Source: Bacteroidota bacterium (GTDB taxonomy: Bacteria; Bacteroidota; Bacteroidia; 2-12-FULL-35-15). Taken from it: a stretch of DNA of 64,000 nucleotides. Shown piece after piece: positions 8,937-17,020 of this stretch. The DNA lies in assembly GCA_025963715.1 (NCBI GenBank), contig JAOQAG010000007.1:62001-126000 (forward strand). The letters run 5' to 3'. A model generated the notes under the pieces. That model made no database searches, was not told the DNA's origin, and saw only the letters and a program-made list of their open reading frames with translations. Within the stretch, counting starts at the first letter, position 1. The number at the start of each line of letters is the position of its first letter. The translations under genes and the position numbers were made by a program.

Positions 8937-9815
8937 ATGGCAAATTTAAAAGAGGTACGTAATAGGATTGTTTCTGTAAGCTCCACACAACAGATCACAA
9001 GCGCCATGAAAATGGTGAGTGCTGCAAAGTTGCGCAGGGCACAGGATGCCGTTACACAAATGCGTCCGTATGCAACTAAGCTGAAAGAGATTTTAGAGAA
9101 CTTAAGTGCAAGTTTGGATAGCTCCGAAGGTGTTTTTTCCACACAGCGCGATGTAAAAAATGTATTGCTGGTAGTGATTACCTCCAACCGTGGGTTGTGC
9201 GGCGGGTTTAACGCAAACGTGATCAAAGCAACACTTCGCCTGATCGATGAAAAATACAAAGGCTGCAAAGTAAGTGTATTGTGCATCGGTAAAAAAGGCG
9301 CGGATTTTTTCAGAAAAACAGATTTCGGTATCGTTGGTTCCGATATGCCACGCGGATTAAATGAATTGTTCGACAAGCTTACATTTTCCAACACAGCACC
9401 TGTTGCTGAAAAAATAATGGAAGCATTTGCTGCAGCACAATTTGACAAAATAGACCTGGTCTACAATCAATTTAAAAACGCAGCGGTGCAAATCACAACA
9501 GTAGAGCAGTTTTTACCGGTACAGGCACCGGCTGTTGATAAAGCAGCACCGGCAGTGGATTATATTTTTGAGCCGAACAAACAATTCATTGTTGAAGATC
9601 TGATCCCGCGTTCATTAAAAACACAACTGTTCAAAGCATTATTGGATTCATTGGCTGCAGAACACGGAGCACGTATGACCGCAATGCACAAAGCAACCGA
9701 TAACGCAGGAGCATTGATCAAAGAATTAAAATTAATGTACAACAAAGCCCGTCAGGCTGCCATTACAAACGAGATCCTCGAGATCGTTGGTGGTGCCGAA
9801 GCATTGAACGGATAA
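8937..9815 (+). CDS. atpG: ATP synthase F1 subunit gamma
   Basis: Central rotor shaft, 292 residues. The N-terminus MANLKEVRNRIVSVSSTQQI begins the long coiled-coil helix that penetrates the alpha3beta3 head; the globular domain contains VVITSNRGLCGGFNANV, and the C-terminal helix has the family signature ending ITNEILEIVGGAEAL. Spacing from atpA is 45 nt. It is the last gene of the cluster and is followed directly by a strong terminator, so the operon ends here without atpD or atpC. Confidence 0.96.
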   Translation: MANLKEVRNRIVSVSSTQQITSAMKMVSAAKLRRAQDAVTQMRPYATKLKEILENLSASLDSSEGVFSTQRDVKNVLLVVITSNRGLCGGFNANVIKATLRLIDEKYKGCKVSVLCIGKKGADFFRKTDFGIVGSDMPRGLNELFDKLTFSNTAPVAEKIMEAFAAAQFDKIDLVYNQFKNAAVQITTVEQFLPVQAPAVDKAAPAVDYIFEPNKQFIVEDLIPRSLKTQLFKALLDSLAAEHGARMTAMHKATDNAGALIKELKLMYNKARQAAITNEILEIVGGAEALNG

Positions 9816-9837
9816 TAAAAATTTAGTATAAAAGATA

Positions 9838-9874
9838 AAAACACCTCAGCTTCATTGTTGAGGTGTTTTTTGTT
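9838..9874 (+). terminator. Rho-independent terminator of the atp operon
   Basis: Stem AAAACACCTCA (9838-9848) with TGAGGTGTTTT (9859-9869), 10-nt loop, and a T-rich tail. A textbook terminator 23 nt after the atpG stop. Confidence 0.85.
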
Positions 9875-9894
9875 TTGTGCTACTCCTGGCTTTA

Positions 9895-9983
9895 AGCCAC
9901 AGATTCACAGATAAAAATCGCAACGCGATTTTTATCATCGGTGTAATTTTTTAATTACTTTTTAATCCGTGAATCTGTGGCAA
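9895..9983. repeat. Inverted-arm repeat, CACAGATTCACAGAT family
   Basis: The left arm GCCACAGATTCACAGAT faces the right arm ATCCGTGAATCTGTGGC, with an inner hairpin AAAAATCGC/GCGATTTTT between them. The same arms bracket the gap at about 43970-44069, and a half-copy occurs at 12060-12080. Together with the following half element it fills the 290-bp gap between atpG and the symporter gene. Confidence 0.65.
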
Positions 9984-10012
9984 ACCTGCTCAGCAAAAAC
10001 AATAGACACCCA

Positions 10013-10045
10013 GCCTTATGTGTTTCTTTGTGCCTTATGTGGTGG
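10013..10045 (-). repeat. CCTTATGTGGTGG repeat, half element (copy 1)
   Basis: This 33-bp string is an exact reverse complement of 18745-18777 and a near match to both arms of the inverted pair at 45612-45706. It is a short mobile or recombining intergenic word; no coding potential. Confidence 0.7.
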
Positions 10046-10078
10046 ATTTTTGTTTTACCGCATCTTCAAATCAAACCG

Positions 10079-10086
10079 TATATTTG
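10079..10086 (+). promoter_or_regulatory. Candidate -7 box for the symporter gene
   Basis: TATATTTG matches TAnnTTTG 20 bp upstream of the ATG at 10106. No clear -33 TTTG at the usual spacing. Confidence 0.4.
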
Positions 10087-10105
10087 TTTTCCTTAAAAGC
10101 CACAC

Positions 10106-11323
10106 ATGAAATTTAAAAAACCATCGCTCATTGTTCAGATCTTTTCCGGAATGCTCCTGGGAATCGTCGTCGGGTATTTCTGGAAAGATGCCGCACCGGG
10201 CTTACATTTACTAAGCGACATTTTCATGCGCCTGATTAAAATGATCATTGCGCCGCTGGTCTTTTCCGTATTGGTAGTGGGCATTGCAAAGGTGGGCGAT
10301 TTTAAATCCGTTGGCCGTATCGGGATCAAAACACTCCTTTATTTTACCACACTGGCAGTTGTATCCTTGCTGCTGGGATTATTGGTAGTTGATATTTTCA
10401 AACCCGGCGAACACATGTTGCTTGAATTACCAAAAGCAGGAACTGACACAGGAGTTGCGGTATCAAAAGGCTTTGAGCTCAAAACATTTATAGAACATGT
10501 AATTCCTTCCAGCATTGCAGATGCGATGGCTCAAAACGAAATTCTTCCCATTGTTGTTTTTGCTTTATTCTTTGGTGTGGCAGCAGCGTCAATCGGTAAA
10601 AAAGGCGAGGCAGTTGTCAGTTTTTTTGATTCTGTATCGCACATCATGTTCAAAATAACCGGTTATGTAATGTCATTTGCACCGTTCGCGGTGTTTGGTG
10701 CATTGGCAGCCGTAGTGGCCAAGCAGGGAATTGGCGTTCTCAGCGGATATGGGTATCTCATCGGCACATTTTATCTGGGTTTGTTCCTTTTTATTTTTGG
10801 CATCCTGTTCCTGATCTGTTTAGTGTTAAAAATTAATTTTTTCAGTCTTTTAAAACATATAAAAGAAGCTGTACTGCTTGCATTCAGCACAGCAAGCTCC
10901 GAAGCGGCCATGCCTAAAACCATTGAAGCGCTGGAAAAATTCGGCTGTGGAAAACGCATCGTCAGCTTTGTGATCCCACTCGGTTATTCCTTTAACCTCG
11001 ATGGTTCCATGATGTACATGACCTTTGCCACCGTTTTTATTGCACAGGCATATCGTATTCCTATGAGTGTACCCGAACAGATCACCATGCTGCTTATTTT
11101 GCTGGTGACCAGTAAGGGAATTGCAGGCATCCCGCGTGCATCACTGGTGATCATTGGTGGAATGCTCACTTATTTTAAAATCCCGTTCGAAGGATTAGCA
11201 TTGCTGCTGGGAATCGATCAGTTGCTGGATATGGGCCGTACCGCTACCAATGTGGTGGGAAATGCAGTAGCAACCGTGGTTATTTCCAAATGGGAAGGGG
11301 AGTTGCAGCCCCCGGACAAATAA
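10106..11323 (+). CDS. Dicarboxylate/amino acid:cation symporter (DAACS family)
   Basis: A 405-residue inner-membrane transporter. It begins MKFKKPSLIVQIFSGMLLGI and shows the eight membrane helices plus two re-entrant loops of the GltP/DctA family: the HP1 serine-rich segment AFSTASSEAAMPKTIEAL (about residues 259-276), the TM7 motif SFNLDGSMMYMTFA (NxDGT-like, here N-L-D-G-S) and the HP2 segment SKGIAGIPRASL. It imports glutamate, aspartate or C4-dicarboxylates with Na+ or H+. The ending DMGRTATNVVGNAVATVVISKWEG is typical. It is followed 33 bp later by a DedA-family gene. Substrate cannot be fixed from sequence. Confidence 0.9.
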   Translation: MKFKKPSLIVQIFSGMLLGIVVGYFWKDAAPGLHLLSDIFMRLIKMIIAPLVFSVLVVGIAKVGDFKSVGRIGIKTLLYFTTLAVVSLLLGLLVVDIFKPGEHMLLELPKAGTDTGVAVSKGFELKTFIEHVIPSSIADAMAQNEILPIVVFALFFGVAAASIGKKGEAVVSFFDSVSHIMFKITGYVMSFAPFAVFGALAAVVAKQGIGVLSGYGYLIGTFYLGLFLFIFGILFLICLVLKINFFSLLKHIKEAVLLAFSTASSEAAMPKTIEALEKFGCGKRIVSFVIPLGYSFNLDGSMMYMTFATVFIAQAYRIPMSVPEQITMLLILLVTSKGIAGIPRASLVIIGGMLTYFKIPFEGLALLLGIDQLLDMGRTATNVVGNAVATVVISKWEGELQPPDK

Positions 11324-11355
11324 ACACAGATTCGTAAAGATTCGTTATCCATACC

Positions 11356-11982
11356 ATGATAGAATTCCTGAAACAGCTCACCGATCCTCAATCCATTATT
11401 GAATATGGAGGCCTGGCGCTGCTTTTATTTGTTGTTTTTGCCGAAACCGGCCTGTTGATCGGTTTTTTCCTTCCGGGAGATTCGCTTATTTTCCTTTCCG
11501 GGATGATCTGCGTGTCCAGGCCCGAATTATTACAGATTTCCCTGCCCTTACTTATCGGATTACTCACTGCTGCTGCGGTTTTAGGCAATTGCGCCGGTTA
11601 TTGGTTTGGCTACAAAGTAGGTCCGCCGCTTTTTAAGCGGGAAGATTCCCTTATTTTCAAAAAACGCTACCTCGAAATGACCCGCAGCTTCTACGAAAAA
11701 TACGGTGGTGCCGCATTGATACTCGGCCGCTTTTTTCCCATCATCCGTACCTTTGCGCCCATTTTGGCCGGAGTCATCAAAATCGATTTTAAACGCTTCA
11801 TGCTTTTTAACATTGCCGGGGCATTGGCCTGGATCGGGGCACTCTGCAGCATTGGCTATTACCTCGGAACGTATGAATGGGTGCAAAAAAACGTTGGTTA
11901 CATCATCATCGGGCTCATCGTAGTTACCCTGATTCCCCTCATAATTACCTGGCTCAAAACACGTAAAAATACATCCGCCTGA
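11356..11982 (+). CDS. DedA-family membrane protein
   Basis: A 208-residue inner-membrane protein. The family signature GFFLPGDSLIFLSG appears around residue 36, followed by GYWFGYKVGPPLFKRED and FYEKYGGAALILGRFFPIIRTFAPILAG, the conserved G-x-x-x-R-F/x-P-x-x-R-T segment. DedA proteins belong to the SNARE-associated/VTT superfamily and act in phospholipid (undecaprenyl phosphate or PE) recycling and envelope homeostasis. The C-terminus is basic (KTRKNTSA). Family is clear; which lipid it handles is not. Confidence 0.88.
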   Translation: MIEFLKQLTDPQSIIEYGGLALLLFVVFAETGLLIGFFLPGDSLIFLSGMICVSRPELLQISLPLLIGLLTAAAVLGNCAGYWFGYKVGPPLFKREDSLIFKKRYLEMTRSFYEKYGGAALILGRFFPIIRTFAPILAGVIKIDFKRFMLFNIAGALAWIGALCSIGYYLGTYEWVQKNVGYIIIGLIVVTLIPLIITWLKTRKNTSA

Positions 11983-12420
11983 GCGATCCAATTAACGCGC
12001 TCCTCCTGCGTTCTTTGTGCCTTTGCGTTCTCCGCGGCAAAACCTTTTAAATACCCTTATAATCTGTGAATCTGTGGCTAAACCACTAAATCTCCGTGTT
12101 TCCTCTGTTCTCTCCGTGCCCTCTGTGTTAAAACTTCCGCCATTAAAACCCCTTTTCAGCCTTTTATTTACCGAAAACAACCACTTAGTAAATAGGGCAA
12201 AAAGCAGGCAATATATCTCCGTATTTCGTGGTTCTTATTGGGGCCAGTTTTATTAAAATATTAAGTTGAATGATAAATTTTCCAATTCAAAATAGATTTA
12301 GTATGTTTGGTGCCCTGTTGTGTAAAAACAGCAGAATAAAAACAATTAAAATTATTTCAAAATTCAGTTTGTATTAACATTTCAAAAATTAATAATTAAA
12401 AAACCAAAAATCAAATCAAT
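11983..12420. other. 438-bp intergenic region with GTG/GCG-type repeats
   Basis: The first 150 bases are built from words of the CTTTGTGCCTTTGCG family plus a half AATCTGTGAATCTGTGGC element and a CTCCGTGCCCTCTGTGTTAAAAC element. The rest is AT-rich leader of exbB with one -7-like box. I see no gene here; short open frames through it are repeat artefacts. Confidence 0.6.
12302..12309 (+). promoter_or_regulatory. Candidate -7 box for the exbB operon
   Basis: TATGTTTG matches TAnnTTTG and lies 111 bp before the exbB-like start, implying a long AT-rich leader. No clear -33 element. Confidence 0.35.
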
Positions 12421-13215
12421 ATGAGTAACAAAAAATCAACATCGGGCGGATTTACTTTTATGTCTGCGTTTGTAGCTATCTTGGCAGCAGTAGTTTTAGG
12501 AGAACTTATTTTTCATTTAATTTGCGGTAACCCGGCAAATTTTGATGCAGAAAATCATCCGATAAACGGAAACTTTTTAGGAACAATGTACAAAGGAGGT
12601 TTTGTCGTTCCACTTTTGATCGCTATTTTAATTACAATTGTTACTTTTTCTATTGAGCGCTTGATCACTATCGCAAGAGCAAAAGGAAAAGGAAATGTAA
12701 CTGCATTTGTTAGAAACATCCAGACAATGGTTGCAAACAACCAATTTGCTGAAGCAATTGCTGCTTGTGATAAACAACAAGGTTCTTTAGCAAACGTTGT
12801 ACGTGCAGGTGTTGAAAAATTACAATACATCAACAACGATTCTTCTATGGATAAAGAAAGCAAAGTTGCTGCGATCCAAAAAGAAATTGAAGAAGCGACC
12901 GCTCTTGAATTACCAATGTTATCAAAAAACTTAGTGATCATTTCTACCTGCGCTACAATTGCAACATTAGGTGGTTTGATCGGAACAGTATTGGGGATGA
13001 TCCGTTCATTTGCCGCACTTGCTAACGCAGGTGCTCCAGATACAACTGCTCTTGCAACAGGTATCTCTGAGGCCCTGATCAATACATTGATCGGGATCCT
13101 TTCTTCCGTGATCGGGATCGTAATGTACAATTACTTCTCTACACGTGTGGATGCGATCACTTACAGCATGGACGAAGCAGGTTACAGCATCATCCAGTCA
13201 GTAAACTCTAAATAA
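12421..13215 (+). CDS. exbB: MotA/TolQ/ExbB proton channel family protein
   Basis: A 264-residue inner-membrane channel subunit. It has an N-terminal membrane helix (about 12-30), a second near 56-75 (GGFVVPLLIAILITIVTF), a cytoplasmic domain, and the conserved C-terminal pair with LIGTVLGMIRSFAAL and ALINTLIGILSSVIGIVMYNYF. These helices form the pentameric pore that, with ExbD, turns proton flow into torque for TonB. It is the first gene of exbB-exbD-exbD-tonB with spacings of 38, 90 and 1 nt. Codon use is noticeably AT-rich at the third position, consistent with high expression. Confidence 0.9.
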   Translation: MSNKKSTSGGFTFMSAFVAILAAVVLGELIFHLICGNPANFDAENHPINGNFLGTMYKGGFVVPLLIAILITIVTFSIERLITIARAKGKGNVTAFVRNIQTMVANNQFAEAIAACDKQQGSLANVVRAGVEKLQYINNDSSMDKESKVAAIQKEIEEATALELPMLSKNLVIISTCATIATLGGLIGTVLGMIRSFAALANAGAPDTTALATGISEALINTLIGILSSVIGIVMYNYFSTRVDAITYSMDEAGYSIIQSVNSK

Positions 13216-13253
13216 GATTTTTAACTAAAATTTTAACTCAAAAATTATAAGAT

Positions 13254-13907
13254 ATGCCTAAAATTAAGATGCCCAGAGGCAATCCATCGCTCGATATGAC
13301 TCCAATGGTGGATTTGGCGTTCCTTTTGGTTACATTCTTTATGCTTACGGCTTCTGTAAGGGTTTCTGAACCTGTTGTGGTAGATGCACCATCATCAACA
13401 TCCGATAAATTATTACCGGATAACGTGATTCTGATCACGGTGGATGATAAAGGGAAAGCGTTCTATAACATCAATAACTTTGATGTAAGAAAGAACACCC
13501 TTCTGCAAATGGGGAAACAATACAAGATTACGTTTACAGATAAAGAAGTGGAACGTTTTGGTAAAATGACCAGCTTTGGTGTTCCGATCGTACAATTGAA
13601 ACAATACATCGATATGGACGATCCGCAACGCTTAAAAGTGAAATCACCCGGAATTCCATTGGATTCATTACATCCTGAATTAGGTGACTGGATCCGTTTT
13701 GGCCGTATTGAAGCAGCACGACAAGCAAAAACACAGAAGGATAAAGCCGAAACAGCAGGACGCGATTTCAAATACGAACCAATGCGTTTTGCCATTAAAG
13801 CAGATGGAGAAGCCAGCTACATAGCGGTAAAAGATGTGATTAAAGTATTTACCGATATGGAAATTTACCGATTTAATTTGATTACCAACCTGGAACAGGA
13901 TAAGTAA
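13254..13907 (+). CDS. exbD: ExbD/TolR-family biopolymer transport protein (first copy)
   Basis: A 217-residue protein. MPKIKMPRGNPSLDMTPMVD gives the family's D-M-T-P-M-V-D-L-A-F motif, whose second Asp (in MVDLAF) is the protonatable residue of the single membrane helix (about 21-40). The periplasmic domain is longer than the 140 residues of E. coli ExbD and ends FAIKADGEASYIAVKDVIKVFTDMEIYRFNLIT, the ExbD fold. The second copy follows 90 nt later. Paired, non-identical ExbD proteins are common in Bacteroidota and suggest a hetero-ExbD motor. Confidence 0.9.
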   Translation: MPKIKMPRGNPSLDMTPMVDLAFLLVTFFMLTASVRVSEPVVVDAPSSTSDKLLPDNVILITVDDKGKAFYNINNFDVRKNTLLQMGKQYKITFTDKEVERFGKMTSFGVPIVQLKQYIDMDDPQRLKVKSPGIPLDSLHPELGDWIRFGRIEAARQAKTQKDKAETAGRDFKYEPMRFAIKADGEASYIAVKDVIKVFTDMEIYRFNLITNLEQDK

Positions 13908-13997
13908 AAAAATAAATCAAAAAGGTTTATGGAAAGATAGCACCCGCTGCATCTTATCAAAGCCTCTAAAAATTAACAGCATAATTATAGAAAAAAT

Positions 13998-14657
13998 ATG
14001 GCAGAAGTAAATACCGGTGATGGTGGCGGTGGTCATGGCAAACATGAAAAGAAACGCGCCAAAAAAGCATCGACACGAATAGATATGACACCTATGGTGG
14101 ATTTGGCATTCCTCCTTCTTACGTTCTTTGTACTTACGTCTACTTTTAACAAGGCGAAAACAATGGAAATCAATTTTCCTGCGAAGCCAAAAGATCCGAA
14201 AGATTTGCCTAAGATCAATAATGCGCTTACATTCCTTCTTACAAGAGAAGGGAAAGACGGTAAGGAAAACGGCATTTATTATTATTACGGTGAGTTTTAC
14301 GGACCGGGTAACAAAGACGGAAAACCTGTAACAATATTTAACAAAACCGATTTTTCCAAAGAAGGCCTGCACAAGCTCCTGCTGGATAAAAATAAACCAA
14401 CTGTTGACGCGCTGAATGCCCTGGAAGAAAGGTATGTAAAAAAAGAAATTGCAGATACTACTTATAAACGCCTGGCGCTTGCAGAAAAAGGCAAAAGAGA
14501 AGCTTTAACCGTATTGATCAAAGCTGACGATAAAGCCGTTTATAAAAACATTGTGGATGCAGTAGACGAATTAAATATCTGCAACGTTGGTAAATACGCC
14601 ATTGTGGATATGGGCAAAGGCGAACTGGATATTTTAAACTCAATAAAGAAAAAATAA
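13998..14657 (+). CDS. exbD: ExbD/TolR-family biopolymer transport protein (second copy)
   Basis: A 219-residue paralogue of the preceding gene. A glycine/histidine-rich cytosolic start (GDGGGGHGKHEKKRAKK) precedes RIDMTPMVDLAFLLLTFFVL, which has the same membrane helix and essential Asp. The periplasmic domain ends LTVLIKADDKAVYKNIVDAVDELNICNVGKYAIVD, matching the ExbD fold. It diverges strongly from copy one outside the D-M-T-P-M-V-D-L block, so the two probably hold different positions in one complex. The tonB-like gene starts 1 nt after its stop, a sign of translational coupling. Confidence 0.9.
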   Translation: MAEVNTGDGGGGHGKHEKKRAKKASTRIDMTPMVDLAFLLLTFFVLTSTFNKAKTMEINFPAKPKDPKDLPKINNALTFLLTREGKDGKENGIYYYYGEFYGPGNKDGKPVTIFNKTDFSKEGLHKLLLDKNKPTVDALNALEERYVKKEIADTTYKRLALAEKGKREALTVLIKADDKAVYKNIVDAVDELNICNVGKYAIVDMGKGELDILNSIKKK

Positions 14658-14658
14658 A

Positions 14659-15480
14659 ATGGCAGAAAAAACATTATTTAACCAATGGACTAATGTTGTA
14701 GCCGAAGGCCGTAATGACCTTGTGTTTGAATACAAGCACAAAGATTACGGTGCTTATCAGATACGCAGAACCTACAACCGTACGGTATTTATTGCGCTGA
14801 TCATCACCTCTGTAGGATTTGCAGTTGGTTTGAGCGTGCCTGCTATCTTAGAATGGCTGGACCGTGCAAAAGATGAGAAAGTAGTTGCAGTAGATATTAC
14901 ATCGCAGGATTTGACGGCACCACCGCCAATCGATGAGTCAACACCACCGCCACCACCGCCGCCGCCGCCACCGGTAATGGAAACAGTAAAATTTGTACCT
15001 CCTGTGGTAGAAGATGAAAAAGTGGATGATGAGCCGCCTCCCGTACAAAGCGAGGAAACACCGCAGATCAGTACTGAAACGCATGAAGGAGATGGCAGCA
15101 ATGACATCGTGATCCCGGATGCAGGTACAGGTAACCAGGTAGTAGAAGCTGCAGTAGAAGCGCCATTAACGATTGTTGAGCAAATGCCGACATTCCCGGG
15201 TGGAGAAGCGGAGATGATGAAATACATTCAAAAAAATGTACAATATCCTCAGGTAGAAAAAGAAGCCGGAATTTCAGGAACATGTTACGTAACATTTGTT
15301 GTTGAAAAAGACGGTAGCATCACGGATGTAAAAGTATTAAGAGGTGTTTCCGGCGGGCCCGGTTGCGACAGAGAAGCAATCCGCGTTGTTAAATCAATGC
15401 CAGGCTGGAAAGCAGGTAAACAAAATGGTAGAGAAGTGCGTGTGCAGTTTAACCTTCCAATCAAGTTTACTTTAAGATAA
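14659..15480 (+). CDS. tonB: TonB-family energy transducer
   Basis: A 273-residue periplasm-spanning protein. The cytoplasmic start contains FEYKHKDYGAYQIRRTYNRT, a motif common to Bacteroidota TonB proteins, then one membrane helix (about 44-66), a proline-rich region with a run of ten Pro near residue 100, and a C-terminal TonB domain (about 180-273) with QYPQVEKEAGISGTCYVTFV and VRVQFNLPIKFTL. It transmits ExbB-ExbD energy to outer-membrane SusC/TonB-dependent receptors. It is fourth in the cluster and is followed by a strong terminator. Confidence 0.93.
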   Translation: MAEKTLFNQWTNVVAEGRNDLVFEYKHKDYGAYQIRRTYNRTVFIALIITSVGFAVGLSVPAILEWLDRAKDEKVVAVDITSQDLTAPPPIDESTPPPPPPPPPPVMETVKFVPPVVEDEKVDDEPPPVQSEETPQISTETHEGDGSNDIVIPDAGTGNQVVEAAVEAPLTIVEQMPTFPGGEAEMMKYIQKNVQYPQVEKEAGISGTCYVTFVVEKDGSITDVKVLRGVSGGPGCDREAIRVVKSMPGWKAGKQNGREVRVQFNLPIKFTLR

Positions 15481-15499
15481 GATAATTAGCAAAAAAACA

Positions 15500-15530
15500 A
15501 AGCACGATCCTTCAAAAAAGGATCGTGCTT
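15500..15530 (+). terminator. Hairpin terminator after tonB
   Basis: AAGCACGATCCTT (15500-15512) pairs with AAGGATCGTGCTT (15518-15530). The T-tail is short (TTGTTAT), but the stem is long and it lies 20 nt after the tonB stop. Confidence 0.7.
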
Positions 15531-15569
15531 GTTATAAAGTAGAACGGTTATTTTTTAAAAATAATTTTC

Positions 15570-15794
15570 GTGATATCTGACAGTAATCCATCGGCGAATA
15601 AATTACGTTACTATGTAAATTTTATAATGGTAGCGGTTTATTTGGCCTTAGGGTTACTGTTTTTATTTACAGATATTGCAGAAGAAACATTTCCGGCAAA
15701 CAGGAAAGCGGTAGGAACGGTATTGCTGGTTTACGGATGTTTCAGAATGATCATTACCATACAGAAATTAAAAAGACGGGACCAGGATCAATGA
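15570..15794 (+). CDS. Small two-helix membrane protein (paralogue A)
   Basis: I do not recognise a named family. The 74-residue product starts at a GTG codon and has two hydrophobic helices (about residues 17-34 and 46-62) joined by FTDIAEETFPANRKAVG, with a basic end KLKRRDQDQ. It is a clear paralogue of the next gene: both have Y-L-(A/V)-(L/V)-G-(L/V)-L-F-L-F-T-D in helix 1 and a similar second helix. The stop TGA overlaps the next ATG by 4 nt (ATGA), indicating translational coupling. The unusual start leaves some doubt about the exact N-terminus. Confidence 0.6.
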   Translation: MISDSNPSANKLRYYVNFIMVAVYLALGLLFLFTDIAEETFPANRKAVGTVLLVYGCFRMIITIQKLKRRDQDQ

Positions 15795-16048
15795 GTTTCA
15801 AAAAAAACTATAATACGATACGTTTTTATTTAAGCTTTTTGCTGCTGGCGTTTTACCTGGTAGTGGGCGTATTATTTTTATTTACCGATACCTGGGCAGA
15901 TTTATTGCCTCAAAGCCGTTTTGCAATAGGGATAATATTAATTTTGTTCGGTATTTTACGTTTTTACATTTCTTATCGCAGGTATGTAAATAAGAACATC
16001 CGCATCAATACACAAATAAAAAAGAAGGAAGAAGTTACAAATGAATAA
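15791..16048 (+). CDS. Small two-helix membrane protein (paralogue B)
   Basis: An 85-residue product beginning MSFKKNYNTIRFY. It has two membrane helices (about 11-28 and 41-57) around FTDTWADLLPQSRFAIG and a Lys-rich C-terminus (NTQIKKKEEVTNE). It is paralogous to the preceding gene and overlaps it by 4 nt; it overlaps the following PstS-like gene by 8 nt. The longer frame opening at 15737 would lie inside the upstream gene and is not used. No function is known to me; the conserved linkage suggests a role with the PstS-like lipoprotein or the TonB motor. Confidence 0.65.
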   Translation: MSFKKNYNTIRFYLSFLLLAFYLVVGVLFLFTDTWADLLPQSRFAIGIILILFGILRFYISYRRYVNKNIRINTQIKKKEEVTNE

Positions 16049-17012
16049 GTACTTAAACCGGGCGATCATACTATTGAGAGAAAATGCAGCACTGTTGGTG
16101 ATTGCGATTTTCTTTTCTTCATTTTTTTTTAGTTGCGGTGGCCCGAATGCCAATGAGCCAACGGATACACCTACATCCGGAGAAGTAAGAGTGGTAGTGG
16201 ATGAATCTTTTCAGCAATTATTCGATACGCAGATCTATACATTTCAATCGTTGTATGACAAAGCCAAAGTAGATGCAAAATACCTTCCTGAAAATGAAGC
16301 ATTGCAGCGCCTGATCAACGATTCCTGCAAAGTAGTGGTCATGTGCCGCGATCTTACACCGGCAGAGCGTAAACAATTTGAACAGGCTAACCTTTTTCCG
16401 ATCTCTACCAAAATTGCGGAAGATGCCATTGCGATTGTCGTGAATCCGGAAAATCCAGATAGTACGCTAACAGTGGAAAAAGTAAAAGCCATACTGCTTG
16501 GGATCGATACCTTGTGGAGCCAGGTGGATAAAAACGGGAGACCGGAAAAAATTCAAATCGTGTTTGACAATGCCGGTTCGGCAAATGCGCGCTACATGCA
16601 GGATACATTGCTGCAGGGAAAAAAATTCTCTTCCGGCGCGTCTGCTGTAAAATCAAATCCGGAAGTGATCGACTATGTGAGTAAAAATAAAAATGCAATA
16701 GGGATTCTTAGTGTTAACTGGATCAGCGATCGCGACGATTCAACCACCACAAATTTTCTGAAAAAAATAAAAGTGCTGGCCATCTCTAAAGATACCGCTA
16801 CCGAAGCTGTAAAACCTTACCAGGCGTATATTAAAACAAAGGATTATCCGTTTACAAGGGACGTTTATATGATCAACCGACAAACCCGTGCCGGGCTTGG
16901 TATGGGATTTGTATCCTTTGTGGCAGGCGAAAAAGGCCAGCTGATGATTTTAAAAGCAGGACTGATCCCGGCCATTGCGCCAGTAAGACTTGTACATATT
17001 AATACCAATTAA
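16041..17012 (+). CDS. PstS-like substrate-binding lipoprotein
   Basis: A 323-residue lipoprotein. The N-terminal hydrophobic stretch ends in SFFFSC followed by GG, a lipobox-like site. The mature part has the type II periplasmic-binding fold of the PstS family (VVVDESFQQLFDTQIYTF; QIVFDNAGSANARYMQDTLL; NRQTRAGLGMGFVSFVAGEKGQLMILKAGLIP). No pstC, pstA or pstB follows, so it is not part of an ordinary phosphate ABC transporter here. Its position after tonB and before a TPR gene is a recurrent Bacteroidota arrangement, and it may serve as a phosphate or anion sensor. Function beyond the fold is inference. Confidence 0.8.
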   Translation: MNKYLNRAIILLRENAALLVIAIFFSSFFFSCGGPNANEPTDTPTSGEVRVVVDESFQQLFDTQIYTFQSLYDKAKVDAKYLPENEALQRLINDSCKVVVMCRDLTPAERKQFEQANLFPISTKIAEDAIAIVVNPENPDSTLTVEKVKAILLGIDTLWSQVDKNGRPEKIQIVFDNAGSANARYMQDTLLQGKKFSSGASAVKSNPEVIDYVSKNKNAIGILSVNWISDRDDSTTTNFLKKIKVLAISKDTATEAVKPYQAYIKTKDYPFTRDVYMINRQTRAGLGMGFVSFVAGEKGQLMILKAGLIPAIAPVRLVHINTN

Positions 17013-17020
17013 AAACCGTT

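Noticed and set aside
16041-17012. Phosphate ABC transporter operon
   Set aside because: No permease or ATPase genes accompany the PstS-like lipoprotein.
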